Origin: Gemmatimonadota bacterium
GTDB taxonomy: Bacteria; Gemmatimonadota; Gemmatimonadetes; Longimicrobiales; Gaopeijiaceae
Assembly: GCA_027623325.1 (NCBI GenBank)
Contig: JAQBXY010000006.1
Coordinates: forward strand, 62,001-126,000
DNA: 64,000 nucleotides
Direction: 5' to 3'
The notes below the pieces were generated by a model. It saw nothing but the letters and a program-made list of their open reading frames with translations. It was not told the DNA's origin and did no database searches. Positions 38,003 through 47,529 of this stretch are shown here, one piece after another. Made by a program: the position numbers and the translations under genes. Numbering within the stretch: the first letter of the stretch is position 1; each line of letters begins with the position of its first letter.

Positions 38003-39220
38003 ATGACCCAAGCTACTGTCTCCAAGACACAGGACTTCCTCACCGAAGCCGACCGGTACAGCGCACACAATTACCATCCGCTCCCGGTCGTCATCGAGCG
38101 AGGTGAGGGTTCTTGGGTGTGGGATGTCGACGGAAACCGCTACATCGATATGCTGTCGGCTTATTCGGCCGTCAACCAGGGCCATCGGCATCCTGCCGTC
38201 ATCGCGGCCGCGAAGGCCCAGCTCGACACGTTGACGCTGACCTCGCGTGCGTTCCACAACGACCAGATGGGACCCTTCCTCAAGATGCTCTGTGAGGTAA
38301 CGGGCTTCGATCGGGCGCTCCCGATGAACACCGGGGCCGAAGCGGTCGAAACCGCCATCAAGATGGTCCGGAAGTGGGGCTACAAGGTGAAGGGCGTGCC
38401 AGCGGGCAAGGCCGAGATCATCGTCTGCGAGAACAACTTCCACGGGCGGACGACGACCATCGTCGGATTCTCGACCGAGGATCAGTACAAGGACGGTTTC
38501 GGTCCTTTCACGCCGGGTTTCAAGGTGATCCCGTACGGAGATTCCGACGCCCTCGAAGCCGCGATCACCGAGAACACGGTGGGCTTCCTGGTCGAGCCGT
38601 TGCAGGGCGAGGGTGGCGTCGTGGTACCGCCGGAGGGTTTCCTCACCCGCGTCCGCGAGATCTGCACCGCGAACCGCGTCGCCTTCATTGCCGACGAAAT
38701 CCAGACGGGCCTGGGCCGCACCGGCCGCATGTTCTGTTACGACTGGGATGGAGTCCGACCGGACATCCTCATCGTCGGAAAAGCCCTGGGTGGAGGTGTA
38801 TACCCGGTATCAGCGGCCATCGCCGATACAGAGTTCATGGATGTGTATCAGCCCGGTGACCACGGTTCAACGTTCGGTGGGAACCCCCTTGCTGCGGCTA
38901 TCGGTCTCGCCGCGCTCGGCGTGATCATCGACGAGAAGCTCCCGGAGCGTTCCGATGAACTCGGCACATGGTTCATGGACCAATTGCGTGCGATCGGGTC
39001 GCCGCACGTTGAGGAAGTCCGTGGGAAGGGACTGATGATCGGAGTAGTGATCAAGCAGTCGAGTGGGCCGGCCCGTCCGTTCTGTAAAGCGCTCCAGGCG
39101 CGGGGTGTATTGGCCAAGGAGACGCATCACCAGGTCATACGGTTTGCTCCGCCTCTCACCATCACGACGGATGAGTTGGAGTTCGCCCTCGACCACGCCC
39201 GCGCGGTGCTGAGCGAATAG
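38003..39220 (+). CDS. rocD: Ornithine--oxo-acid aminotransferase
   Basis: AHNYHPLPVVIERGEGSWVWDVDGNRYIDMLSAYSAVNQGH; FIADEIQTGLGRTGRMFCYDWD; ILIVGKALGGGVYPVSA. Confidence 0.94.
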   Translation: MTQATVSKTQDFLTEADRYSAHNYHPLPVVIERGEGSWVWDVDGNRYIDMLSAYSAVNQGHRHPAVIAAAKAQLDTLTLTSRAFHNDQMGPFLKMLCEVTGFDRALPMNTGAEAVETAIKMVRKWGYKVKGVPAGKAEIIVCENNFHGRTTTIVGFSTEDQYKDGFGPFTPGFKVIPYGDSDALEAAITENTVGFLVEPLQGEGGVVVPPEGFLTRVREICTANRVAFIADEIQTGLGRTGRMFCYDWDGVRPDILIVGKALGGGVYPVSAAIADTEFMDVYQPGDHGSTFGGNPLAAAIGLAALGVIIDEKLPERSDELGTWFMDQLRAIGSPHVEEVRGKGLMIGVVIKQSSGPARPFCKALQARGVLAKETHHQVIRFAPPLTITTDELEFALDHARAVLSE

Positions 39221-39246
39221 AGTCCACGCGTTCGTCCGAGAAAACC

Positions 39247-39280
39247 GAAGCCCCCGCCGGTTCCATCCGGCGGGGGCTTC
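39247..39280. terminator. Bidirectional-type hairpin between rocD and yggX-like gene
   Basis: GAAGCCCCCGCCGG-TTCCAT-CCGGCGGGGGCTTC, 14-bp perfect stem between convergent genes; no long U tract. Confidence 0.65.
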
Positions 39281-39322
39281 GTGTTGGAGTTGGTCGACGA
39301 CGGCAGGCTCAGGCGGGTCTTA

Positions 39323-39607
39323 TCACCACTCGACCGAACCCTGCTTCGTGGTATCGATCTCCTTGCCCCCCCCACCATCCAGCAGGACCGTCTCGATCTG
39401 CTCGTAGAGGAACTCACGGGACTTCGGTTCCCTGGGATCGAGCCCATAGTGATTGATGAGCGAGGTCTGGTGTGTGAGCCAGTCCTTCCAGCACGAGGCG
39501 CAGATCGTGAGCGCGATCCGTTCGCCTAGCTCGTTGCGGAAGGGGGGCTTCGCGAGAGGCTGACCTCCGGCACCACAGCGGCGGCATTGGATTGTTTCGT
39601 CGCTCAT
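39323..39607 (-). CDS. Fe(2+)-trafficking / YggX-like protein with two CxxC motifs
   Basis: MSDETIQCRRCGAGGQPLAKPPFRNELGERIALTICASCWKDWLTHQTSLINHYGLDPREPKSREFLYEQIETVLLDG. Confidence 0.75.
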   Translation of the reverse strand: MSDETIQCRRCGAGGQPLAKPPFRNELGERIALTICASCWKDWLTHQTSLINHYGLDPREPKSREFLYEQIETVLLDGGGGKEIDTTKQGSVEW

Positions 39608-39691
39608 TTCGTATCTTGGCCGAGAGGCGAGGGGTGGGGTCACGGTGTACACATCGCCGAGTCGCTAGATCCCTCGCGCTCTTTCCTCTTT

Positions 39692-40699
39692 ATGGAGAAG
39701 GTTGTGCCCGTAACCGTATTCGCTGGCACCGGATATTACGTCCCGGACAGGGTCGTGACCAACGAGGAACTCACGCAGTACATGGATACGTCCGATGAGT
39801 GGATCGTCGAACGGACCGGGATCACGGAGCGCCGATGGGTGAGCGATGGGATGAGCGGCGCGGAGATGGCGCGCCGCGCATCGGTCATGGCGCTCGAGGC
39901 GGCCGAGATGCGAGCGGACGAGATCGACGCGATCGTTCTGGCGACGCTGAGCCCGGACCACTTCTTCCCCGGAACCGGCGTCTTTCTTCAACGCGAACTG
40001 GGACTCGGGACGGTTCCGGCTCTCGACATCCGGGCGCAGTGCTCGGGCTTCGTGTACGGTCTTTCCGTCGCCGACGCCTGGATCCGGTCGGGCCAGTTCC
40101 GAAACGTCTTGTTGGTGGGTGTCGAAATCCAGTCGACGGGTATCGATGTATCGACGCGCGGGCGGGACATCGCTGTCCTTTTCGGCGACGGTGCCGGGGC
40201 GGCCGTCCTCACGGCGACAGAGGACGCGGACCGAGGAGTGCTCTCGACCCGGATCCACTCCGATGGGCGCCACGCCGAGGTCCTGTGGGCGGAAGCGGCC
40301 TCCTCTCGCAAGAACCCGAGAATATCCAAAGAGGACATCGAGGCCGGGCGGCACTACCCCACGATGGAGGGTCGGGACGTATTCAAGCATGCGGTAACAC
40401 GTATGCCAGAAGCGGTTTTGGAGGTCCTGTCGGCGCACGGCCTAGAGCCGTCGGACATCGACCTCCTCATCCCACATCAAGCGAATCTCCGGATCTCGCA
40501 AATGGTACAACGGCGGCTGGGATTGCCGGACGAGAAGGTCTTCAACAACATCCAGAGCTACGGAAACACGACGGCGGCTACGATTCCCATCGCGCTTGCC
40601 GAAGCGGTTCGGGCGGGTCGCCTGGGGCGGGGGGATTTGTTAGCTCTGGTGGCGTTCGGATCCGGCTTCACGTGGGGTGCATCTCTGATCCGCTGGTAG
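39692..40699 (+). CDS. fabH: 3-oxoacyl-ACP synthase III (FabH family)
   Basis: DTSDEWIVERTGITERRW; DIRAQCSGFVYGLSVAD; LIPHQANLRI; FNNIQSYGNTTAATIPIAL; GSGFTWGASLIRW. Confidence 0.94.
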   Translation: MEKVVPVTVFAGTGYYVPDRVVTNEELTQYMDTSDEWIVERTGITERRWVSDGMSGAEMARRASVMALEAAEMRADEIDAIVLATLSPDHFFPGTGVFLQRELGLGTVPALDIRAQCSGFVYGLSVADAWIRSGQFRNVLLVGVEIQSTGIDVSTRGRDIAVLFGDGAGAAVLTATEDADRGVLSTRIHSDGRHAEVLWAEAASSRKNPRISKEDIEAGRHYPTMEGRDVFKHAVTRMPEAVLEVLSAHGLEPSDIDLLIPHQANLRISQMVQRRLGLPDEKVFNNIQSYGNTTAATIPIALAEAVRAGRLGRGDLLALVAFGSGFTWGASLIRW

Positions 40700-40792
40700 T
40701 CTGATTCGGCGGAAAAGACCGTCGGGGCGTGGACGCCCGGAAAGGGCGTGATTAATTTCACCGGCTACGATACTTGGGTTCGCGAGGCATGC

Positions 40793-41176
40793 ATGGCTTT
40801 GACGAAGAAACAGCTGGAGCATCTCGAGAAGCGGTTGCTCGACGAGCGCGCGCGCGCGCTGAAGGCGTTGGGCCTCTTCGATCAACAGACCCAGGAAGAC
40901 CGCGAGTCGACGGATTCCGACTTCTCGGCCTATACCGATCACATGGCTGATCAGGGCACTGAGGCGCAGGAAAGGGAGAAGGCGGCGGCGTTCGCTACAA
41001 AAGAGGGCCGCTACCTCTACCGCCTCGAAGAGGCGTTACGTCGGATGTACTCGGATCCGAAGAACTTCGGGAAATGCCACACGTGTTCCGCTGACGTCGG
41101 CTTCCAGCGACTCGACGCGCTCCCGCACGCACGGTACTGCATCGACTGCAAGCGCAAGGAAGAGTCAGCCGCCTGA
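40793..41176 (+). CDS. DksA/TraR-type C4 zinc-finger protein
   Basis: DSDFSAYTDHMADQGTEAQEREKAAAFATKEGRYLYRLEEAL; CHTCSADVGFQRLDALPHARYCIDCKR. Confidence 0.88.
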   Translation: MALTKKQLEHLEKRLLDERARALKALGLFDQQTQEDRESTDSDFSAYTDHMADQGTEAQEREKAAAFATKEGRYLYRLEEALRRMYSDPKNFGKCHTCSADVGFQRLDALPHARYCIDCKRKEESAA

Positions 41177-41189
41177 TCCCGAAGGCTCG

Positions 41190-42332
41190 TTAGGCGTGAA
41201 GCGCTCGCAGCAGCGCTTCGCCCGCGACCTCGGCCTTCCAGCGGCGCATCCCCTCGATCGCGAGTAGTTCTGCCCCGTCGGTCGGTGCGGCCCTGGCGAT
41301 CTCGATAATGACTGCGTTCGCGAGAAGTGTCCCGGGCGGAAGACCCAGCTCGTCGGCGACCCGATTACGGACGTGCTTGAGCCTGTCGACCATCGCTTCC
41401 AGTTCGGGCGGGGGACGCCCTGGCCCCCGGCGCACACCTCTCGGATAGCCGATCAGCTCATTCTCGGGCATGTCCGCGACGGCCTGCAGGCGTTGAAGGA
41501 GCTTATGGCCTTGGTCCCGCGCCAGGCCACGAGGGAAGCTCTTGATTTCCATGAGCTCCTCGACGCGATTCGGCTTCTGGGCCACGGCCTCGATGAGGGG
41601 CGGATCGCCGATCACTCGAAATGGCGCGCGATCGAGGCTCCTCGCCACTTCGTCTCGCCAAGTGAGTGCCTCACGCAGCGCGGTGACGTGTCGGGGCGAC
41701 AGGTCCCGAGCTCCCTTGACCCTGAGTACGGGGTCATCGGGCTCGGTCGCTTCCGTGGGACCGTCGGCGACGGTCTCGAGCGCCCGACACTCTTCCTCTG
41801 CCCACGCGCGCCGACCCATCGCGTCGAGTTCGGCGTTCAGGAGGTTCACGAGAGCGTTGAGGTGTCGCGTATCGCTGGCGGCGTAGTCGAGCATGCCCTC
41901 GGACAGGGGCCGCTCCGCCCAATCCGCCCGTTGATACTTCTTCGAAACGTGCACGCCGAGTCGAGTCTCCAGCAGCGAAGCGAGGCCGAGCGATTTTTCT
42001 CCCACCAGCGACGCCGAGATCTGTGTGTCGACGAGGCCTGTAATCCGAATGCCAAGATCTCGGCTGAGGAGCCGAAGGTCGAAGTCGGCGCCATGCATCA
42101 TCACCGGGACGTCCGGGTTCTCGATCGTCGGACGCAGCAGTTCAGACGGGTCGAACGAGAGCGGGTCGACCACATACGTCCGATCCTCGATGGACACTTG
42201 CACGAGGCAGAGGCGGTCGGAGTATCGGTGAAAGCCTGCCGCTTCGCAGTCGAGAGCGATACGATCGGCGGTAGCCAGGTCCTCTTTCAACGCCCCCGCT
42301 TCTGCGAGGGATTGTACGTGGATGTGACTCAT
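41190..42332 (-). CDS. rnd: Ribonuclease D with HRDC domain(s)
   Basis: IALDCEAAGFHRYSDRLCLVQVSIEDRTYVVDPL; LLSRDLGIRITGLVDTQISASLVG; YAASDTRHLNALVNLL. Confidence 0.92.
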   Translation of the reverse strand: MSHIHVQSLAEAGALKEDLATADRIALDCEAAGFHRYSDRLCLVQVSIEDRTYVVDPLSFDPSELLRPTIENPDVPVMMHGADFDLRLLSRDLGIRITGLVDTQISASLVGEKSLGLASLLETRLGVHVSKKYQRADWAERPLSEGMLDYAASDTRHLNALVNLLNAELDAMGRRAWAEEECRALETVADGPTEATEPDDPVLRVKGARDLSPRHVTALREALTWRDEVARSLDRAPFRVIGDPPLIEAVAQKPNRVEELMEIKSFPRGLARDQGHKLLQRLQAVADMPENELIGYPRGVRRGPGRPPPELEAMVDRLKHVRNRVADELGLPPGTLLANAVIIEIARAAPTDGAELLAIEGMRRWKAEVAGEALLRALHA

Positions 42333-42496
42333 GGTCTCGGCTTTCGGCTCGCCAACTCGGGAAGGGGTGCGGCGCGAGAAAGAAAACGGAAGCCTGACGA
42401 GACGCCACCCCCCGCGGGTGTTGCCCCGTCTCGTACCGGTGGCGACAATTCCCCTCCGACGTGAGGTGAAGGCCTCCTTCCTCGACCCACTCATCC

Positions 42497-43915
42497 ATGC
42501 TCCGAATCAAGGTCGTCTGTACGCTCGGACCGGCTACTTCCGATCCGGCGACCGTACTCGCGATGGTGCGCGGCGGAATGAACCTCGCCCGGGTCAACAT
42601 GTCGCACGGTTCGCGGGACGATCATCGACGGTCGATCGAGGCTGTCCGCGCCGCTGCCGAAGAGGTCGGACGCCCCGTCGCGATTCTGGTGGATCTCGCC
42701 GGCCCCAAGATTCGGGTAGGGGAGCTGGCCGAGCCGCGGGTGCTGAACCGCGGTGATCAAGTCATTATGGCTCCCGAGGAGAGCGCCACAGGCGACGAAA
42801 TCCCCACGACCTACGCGGCGCTTTCTGAAGAGATCAAGGCGAACGACGTCGTACTTCTCGATGACGGCCTGCTCGAGCTCCGGTGCAAGGGGACGACCGG
42901 GGATCGCACTCGCCTCGAAGTCGTGCGCGGGGGTGTGCTGAAGAGCCGCAAGGGGATCAACCTCCCGACCGTCAACGTCAAGGCGCCGTCGCTCACGGAG
43001 AAGGACCTCTCGGATCTCGACTTCGCGCTCGAGCAGCAGGTCGAGTACATCGGGCTTTCCTTCGTCCGGCGCCCAGAAGACGTGATCGACCTCAAACTAC
43101 GGGTAGCCAAACGTGCGCTCGTAGTGGCGAAAATCGAGAAGGTTCATGCCCTGCGGGCGATCGAAGAAATCCTGGCCGAGACCGATGCGGTGATGGTCGC
43201 CCGCGGGGACCTCGGCGTGGAGTTGCCCTTTGAGCGTGTCCCGCTCGCGCAAAAACGCATCATCCAGCTCGCGAACTACTACGGTCGACCGGTCATTACC
43301 GCGACGCAGATGCTCGAGTCGATGATCGAGCACGCGAGACCGACCCGGGCCGAAGTATCGGATGTCGCCAATGCGATTCTCGACGGGTCGGATGCCGTCA
43401 TGTTGTCGGGCGAGACCGCGGTCGGGAAGTATCCCCTCCAGGCTCTCGATGCCCTCGTCCGGATCGGGACCGAGATTGAGCGAAGCGGATTCCTCGAGAG
43501 GGGCCCCCGCTATCTCACACGTCCAGGGCTACGGACTCGGGGTGGCGCGTCCCGACGCGAGCACGCGATCGCGGCTGCAACCGTTGACTCTGCTCGGCAG
43601 ATCGGCGCACCGGCGGTCATCGTCATTACCCGTTCCGGATTCTCGGCACGCCTTGTTTCCTCGTACCGGCCTGCGGTGCCCGTCTTCGCCGTGACCACGG
43701 AGTTGGCGACGTATCGTCAGTTGGCGGCGGTGTGGGGCGTCCGACCGGTTCTCGCCGAGGGCGTCGATGTGACGTACGAGGCGCTTTCGGCCTACGGTAT
43801 TCGTATGGTCAAGGAGACGGGAGTCGGCGAGGCAGGAGCGTCCGTGGCGATCACGGCCGGGTTCCCGTTCCACGAGCCCGGGTCGACAAACAACATGCGA
43901 CTCGACCGGCTGTAG
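42497..43915 (+). CDS. pyk: Pyruvate kinase
   Basis: KVVCTLGPATSDPATVLAMVRGGMNLARVNMSHGSRDDH; VMVARGDLGVELPFERVPLAQKRII; ATQMLESMIEHARPTRAEVSDVANAILDGSDAVMLSGETAVGKYP. Confidence 0.97.
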   Translation: MLRIKVVCTLGPATSDPATVLAMVRGGMNLARVNMSHGSRDDHRRSIEAVRAAAEEVGRPVAILVDLAGPKIRVGELAEPRVLNRGDQVIMAPEESATGDEIPTTYAALSEEIKANDVVLLDDGLLELRCKGTTGDRTRLEVVRGGVLKSRKGINLPTVNVKAPSLTEKDLSDLDFALEQQVEYIGLSFVRRPEDVIDLKLRVAKRALVVAKIEKVHALRAIEEILAETDAVMVARGDLGVELPFERVPLAQKRIIQLANYYGRPVITATQMLESMIEHARPTRAEVSDVANAILDGSDAVMLSGETAVGKYPLQALDALVRIGTEIERSGFLERGPRYLTRPGLRTRGGASRREHAIAAATVDSARQIGAPAVIVITRSGFSARLVSSYRPAVPVFAVTTELATYRQLAAVWGVRPVLAEGVDVTYEALSAYGIRMVKETGVGEAGASVAITAGFPFHEPGSTNNMRLDRL

Positions 43916-43922
43916 CGGAGCG

Positions 43923-44702
43923 GTGAAGCTCACCTTCCTCGGCACGGGCACGTCGTTTGGGGTGCCGATTGTGGGTTGCGACTGCTCGACGTGCACATCG
44001 TCAGACCCACGCGACCAACGAACCCGACATGGGGCGCTCGTCGACCTCGACGGGGGTCGCCTTCTGGTCGACACACCCCCCGAGCTACGGCTCCAGCTCC
44101 TCGCCGCCGGCGTGGACTCGATCGACGCGTTGTGGTTCACGCACGTACACGCGGACCATATCCACGGTATCGACGACGTCCGGGTGTTTACGGTTCGCAA
44201 CGGTGACATGTCGGCCTTTGTAGCTCACGAGTACATGTCGACCATGCAGGCGCACTTCCAGTACATCTTCGACGATGAAGTGCTTCCTCCCGTGGGTAGT
44301 TCCAAGCCGAAGATCCGGCTGCAAGGGGTCGAGGCCCTGCGCTCGCTCGATATCCTGGGGCATTCCTTTACTCCGGTGCGTGTGCCCCACGGAGATTGTT
44401 CCGTGTATGGCTTTCGCGTGGGTGGGCTAGGGTACATCACGGACGGGAAAGCACTCCCGACCGAGACGCTGGATGTCCTGCGAGGGGTCGATGTGTTGGT
44501 GCTCAACGCGCTCTGGTTCGGTCGACCGCACGCGTCCCACTTCAATGTGGAAGAGGCTGTGGCCGCTGCGCGTGAGGTAGGGGCCGCGAGGACATATCTC
44601 ACGCACCTCACCCATCGAGTCTCGCACCAGGAGCTCCTGGACAGGCTGCCCGAGGGCGTGTTCCCGGCCTACGACGGCCTAACCGTGGAGGTCGATGCAT
44701 GA
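43923..44702 (+). CDS. MBL-fold metallo-hydrolase (PhnP-like)
   Basis: LTFLGTGTSFGVPIVGCDCSTCTSSDPRDQRTRHGALV; FTHVHADHIHGIDDVR; YLTHLTHRVSHQELLDRLP; GTG start. Confidence 0.9.
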   Translation: MKLTFLGTGTSFGVPIVGCDCSTCTSSDPRDQRTRHGALVDLDGGRLLVDTPPELRLQLLAAGVDSIDALWFTHVHADHIHGIDDVRVFTVRNGDMSAFVAHEYMSTMQAHFQYIFDDEVLPPVGSSKPKIRLQGVEALRSLDILGHSFTPVRVPHGDCSVYGFRVGGLGYITDGKALPTETLDVLRGVDVLVLNALWFGRPHASHFNVEEAVAAAREVGAARTYLTHLTHRVSHQELLDRLPEGVFPAYDGLTVEVDA

Positions 44703-46063
44703 ATACGATCCGGTTCGACTACGGGAATCTGTTGTCGTCGCGAGTCGAAGGTGGCATCGACGAGCGCCAACTGGCGACGTCGCTGGCGGATCGCTTCCGC
44801 GCAGCCCATGCGGCTGTCGAGGCACGACGAGCTCAGGGTGATCTCGGCTTCCTCGATCTCCCTTATGCCACCGAATCGGTGGACCGCGTCACCGAACTCG
44901 CCGACGGCTTTGCCCAGTGGTTTCAGGACGTCGTGGTTCTCGGAATCGGAGGGTCGGGCCTCGGTGCGACCGCGCTCAAGGAGGCTTTGCTCGGGCCATT
45001 TTGGAACGCCCGCGACGAAGAGGGGCGCGAGCATTTTCCACGGTTGCATGTCGTAGACAACCCCGATCCCCACACGTTCCAGCGTCTCCTGGAGCTGCTG
45101 GACCCCGCGGGGACGATGTTCAACGTCATTAGCAAGTCCGGGACAACCGCCGAGACGATGGCGCAGTACCTCGTTGCCCGTGATTGGATGGAATCTGCGG
45201 TAGGTCAGGACAAGGCGCGTGGACACTTCCTGTTCACGACCGACCCGACCCGAGGTGCCCTGCGGCAGATCGGGGAGGCCGAGGACATCCCGATGCTCTC
45301 AGTTCCGGAGAACGTGGGGGGGCGATTCTCTGTACTCTCGGCCGTCGGCCTGCTTCCGGCTGCGGTGTGCGGGGTCGATCCGCGCGCTCTCTTGGCTGGA
45401 GCCGCGGCCATGGAAGAGCGCTGCAGGTCTGACCAGCTCGCCGAGAATCCGGCTGGGCTCGTCGCAGTTCTTCTTCACCAGGCCGATCAGGAATTGGGGC
45501 GCCCGATCCATGTCCTCATGCCCTATGCGGATCGGCTCCGGCCGGTCGCGCTCTGGTTCCAACAACTCTGGGCCGAGAGCCTCGGGAAAGCCGATTCGGG
45601 TCCCACTCCTCTCGCTGCCCTCGGTGCTACGGATCAGCACTCCTTGCTGCAGCTCCTCATGGAAGGACCCCACGACAAGGTGGTGCTCTTCATCCATGTC
45701 GAGAATCCCGAAGCGGAGGTGGCCATTCCCCAGCGACACCCGGAAATACCGTCGTTGGCCTATCTTGGCGGACACTCGATGGGCGAGCTGCTCTCCGTCG
45801 AGCGTGCGGCGACGGCCGAGGCGCTTCGCGGCGCCGGGAGACCGAATTGCACCTTGATCATGCCGCGGATCGGCGGTGAAGAGCTCGGGCAGCTCCTCAT
45901 GCTCTTTCAGATCGCGACCGTCTACGCGGGTGCGTTGTACGGCGTCGATCCGCTCGACCAACCGGGGGTCGAGGTTGGCAAGCAACTAACGTACGGCTTG
46001 ATGGGTCGTGTGGGCGTGACTCGTCCCGAAATGCTCGATCCTGACTCCCGCTGGATCGTTTAG
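44699..46063 (+). CDS. pgi: Glucose-6-phosphate isomerase
   Basis: VVLGIGGSGLGATALKEAL; MFNVISKSGTTAETMAQYLVARDWM; ADRLRPVALWFQQLWAESLGK; IATVYAGALYGVDPLDQPGVEVGK. Confidence 0.93.
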   Translation: MNTIRFDYGNLLSSRVEGGIDERQLATSLADRFRAAHAAVEARRAQGDLGFLDLPYATESVDRVTELADGFAQWFQDVVVLGIGGSGLGATALKEALLGPFWNARDEEGREHFPRLHVVDNPDPHTFQRLLELLDPAGTMFNVISKSGTTAETMAQYLVARDWMESAVGQDKARGHFLFTTDPTRGALRQIGEAEDIPMLSVPENVGGRFSVLSAVGLLPAAVCGVDPRALLAGAAAMEERCRSDQLAENPAGLVAVLLHQADQELGRPIHVLMPYADRLRPVALWFQQLWAESLGKADSGPTPLAALGATDQHSLLQLLMEGPHDKVVLFIHVENPEAEVAIPQRHPEIPSLAYLGGHSMGELLSVERAATAEALRGAGRPNCTLIMPRIGGEELGQLLMLFQIATVYAGALYGVDPLDQPGVEVGKQLTYGLMGRVGVTRPEMLDPDSRWIV

Positions 46064-46074
46064 CTACGCCCTGG

Positions 46075-46140
46075 CACTGGTGGTTCGCGTGCCTACCGCT
46101 CGTTACCTTCAGGTAGGCGTGCCCGTGCCGGGCACCAGTG
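46075..46140 (+). ncRNA. Structured intergenic element (outer 8-bp + inner 11-pair stem)
   Basis: CACTGGTG (46075-46082)/CACCAGTG (46133-46140) enclosing GCGTGCCTACC (46087-46097)/GGTAGGCGTGC (46112-46122). Confidence 0.4.
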
Positions 46141-46156
46141 GTCGAGGGAGAGATCG

Positions 46157-46573
46157 ATGAAAGATCACGACGAGGTCCCCTATATCGTCATCGAGCGCGA
46201 CAGCGGCGGTGGCGTCGGTTCTTTTCTCCTCGGAGCGTTGGTGGGTGCGGGCTTGGCACTGCTGTTCGCTCCGAAGAGTGGCGCGGAAACGCAGGAGGAG
46301 CTCAAGGAACAAGCTCGTAAGCTGCGCGTCGTCGCAGAAGAGCGAGTCCGTGAGGCTCAGCGTCAGCTCGAGGATCGACTGGAAGAGGCCCGCGAGGGTG
46401 TTCAGACCCGTTACGACGAGGTCCGCGAAGCGGTAAGCGCGGGCCGAGAGGCTGCGGTCGATGCACGAGGCGAACTCGAAGGAAAGCTGAACCGCTCGAA
46501 GGCCGCCTACCGAGCAGGCATGGCTGCGGCGCGCGAGGCCGTTGTCGCCGGGACGGACGACGCCGAGGACTGA
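46157..46573 (+). CDS. YtxH-domain protein
   Basis: GGGVGSFLLGALVGAGLALLFAPKSGAETQEELKEQARKL followed by amphipathic helix repeats. Confidence 0.85.
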   Translation: MKDHDEVPYIVIERDSGGGVGSFLLGALVGAGLALLFAPKSGAETQEELKEQARKLRVVAEERVREAQRQLEDRLEEAREGVQTRYDEVREAVSAGREAAVDARGELEGKLNRSKAAYRAGMAAAREAVVAGTDDAED

Positions 46574-46670
46574 TCCGCTCCGGGGAGCGCCGACCGACCC
46601 CGCGAGGCCGCGGGTGGGGACCCCCAGGCATCACAGGCTCCGTCATCGCCTGAGAGAGTCGTCCCGTCGT

Positions 46671-47516
46671 ATGATCGAGAAGTGCGACGATGACGACGTA
46701 TTTTTCATGGCCGGCGCAATCGCGTTCAACCTGGTACTAGCTCTTTTTCCCTTGCTCGTACTCGGCATCGGCATCGCGGGCTTTGCGCTCACGCGACTCG
46801 GTGATCCTACCCAGGCGGTCCTGACGCTCGTCACGGACAACCTGCCTCAGGCGTCGGGAGTGGATCTCACTCGCTTCGTTGAAACGGTCACGGAGGGGCT
46901 TGTGGCTCGGCGCGCGGGCTACACGATCGTCGGGGCGATCTTCTTTCTGTGGATTGCGACTCGACTATCGGCATCCGTGCGCGTCGCACTCCGCGAGATT
47001 TTCGACATCGGTGCGAAGCGGGGTCCGCTCGAGGGGAAGCTCTTCGATATCAGCGCCGTGGTGGTGGCTGTATTGCTTCTGACCTTGAATCTCGGCGTCA
47101 CCGTGCTGATCGAGGGCGCGGTCGACTACGGGGTAGACTTCTTTCCGATTGTGGGGTCGACGCTTTCCCTCGCCGAGAGGCTCGTCGGATACGTCATCTC
47201 GTTCGGGTCGATTTGGGTGCTGCTGCTCCTCATGTATCGGTACATGCCGGCGCGTCCCATCGGCTACCGCACCGCGGTCATCGCGGCCACCTTCGCCGCC
47301 GTGTCACACGAGTCGCTGAAGTTTGGCTTCTCCTGGTATGCGACGGAGGTCGCGAACTACGGCTCCGCGCTGGGGAATCTGGCGACCGCGGCCATCCTGT
47401 TCTTCTGGATCTATTACGAGGCCCTAGTGTTTATCCTGGGCGGCGAAGTGGCCCAGGTATACACGATGAGAAAGGCGAGTCGGGTGGGTGTCGTGACCTT
47501 CAAGGACAACGTGTGA
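46671..47516 (+). CDS. YihY/BrkB-family inner-membrane protein (start may be upstream, to 46542)
   Basis: DDVFFMAGAIAFNLVLALFPLLVLGIGIAGF; YRYMPARPIGYRTAVIAATFAAVSHESLKFGFSWY; ILFFWIYYEALVFILGGEVAQVY. Confidence 0.88.
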   Translation: MIEKCDDDDVFFMAGAIAFNLVLALFPLLVLGIGIAGFALTRLGDPTQAVLTLVTDNLPQASGVDLTRFVETVTEGLVARRAGYTIVGAIFFLWIATRLSASVRVALREIFDIGAKRGPLEGKLFDISAVVVAVLLLTLNLGVTVLIEGAVDYGVDFFPIVGSTLSLAERLVGYVISFGSIWVLLLLMYRYMPARPIGYRTAVIAATFAAVSHESLKFGFSWYATEVANYGSALGNLATAAILFFWIYYEALVFILGGEVAQVYTMRKASRVGVVTFKDNV

Positions 47517-47529
47517 CCCGGATCGGTCG

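Noticed and set aside
40848-40859. GCGCGCGCGC run in the DksA-like gene
   Set aside because: Short and explained by Arg/Ala codons in a GC-rich helix
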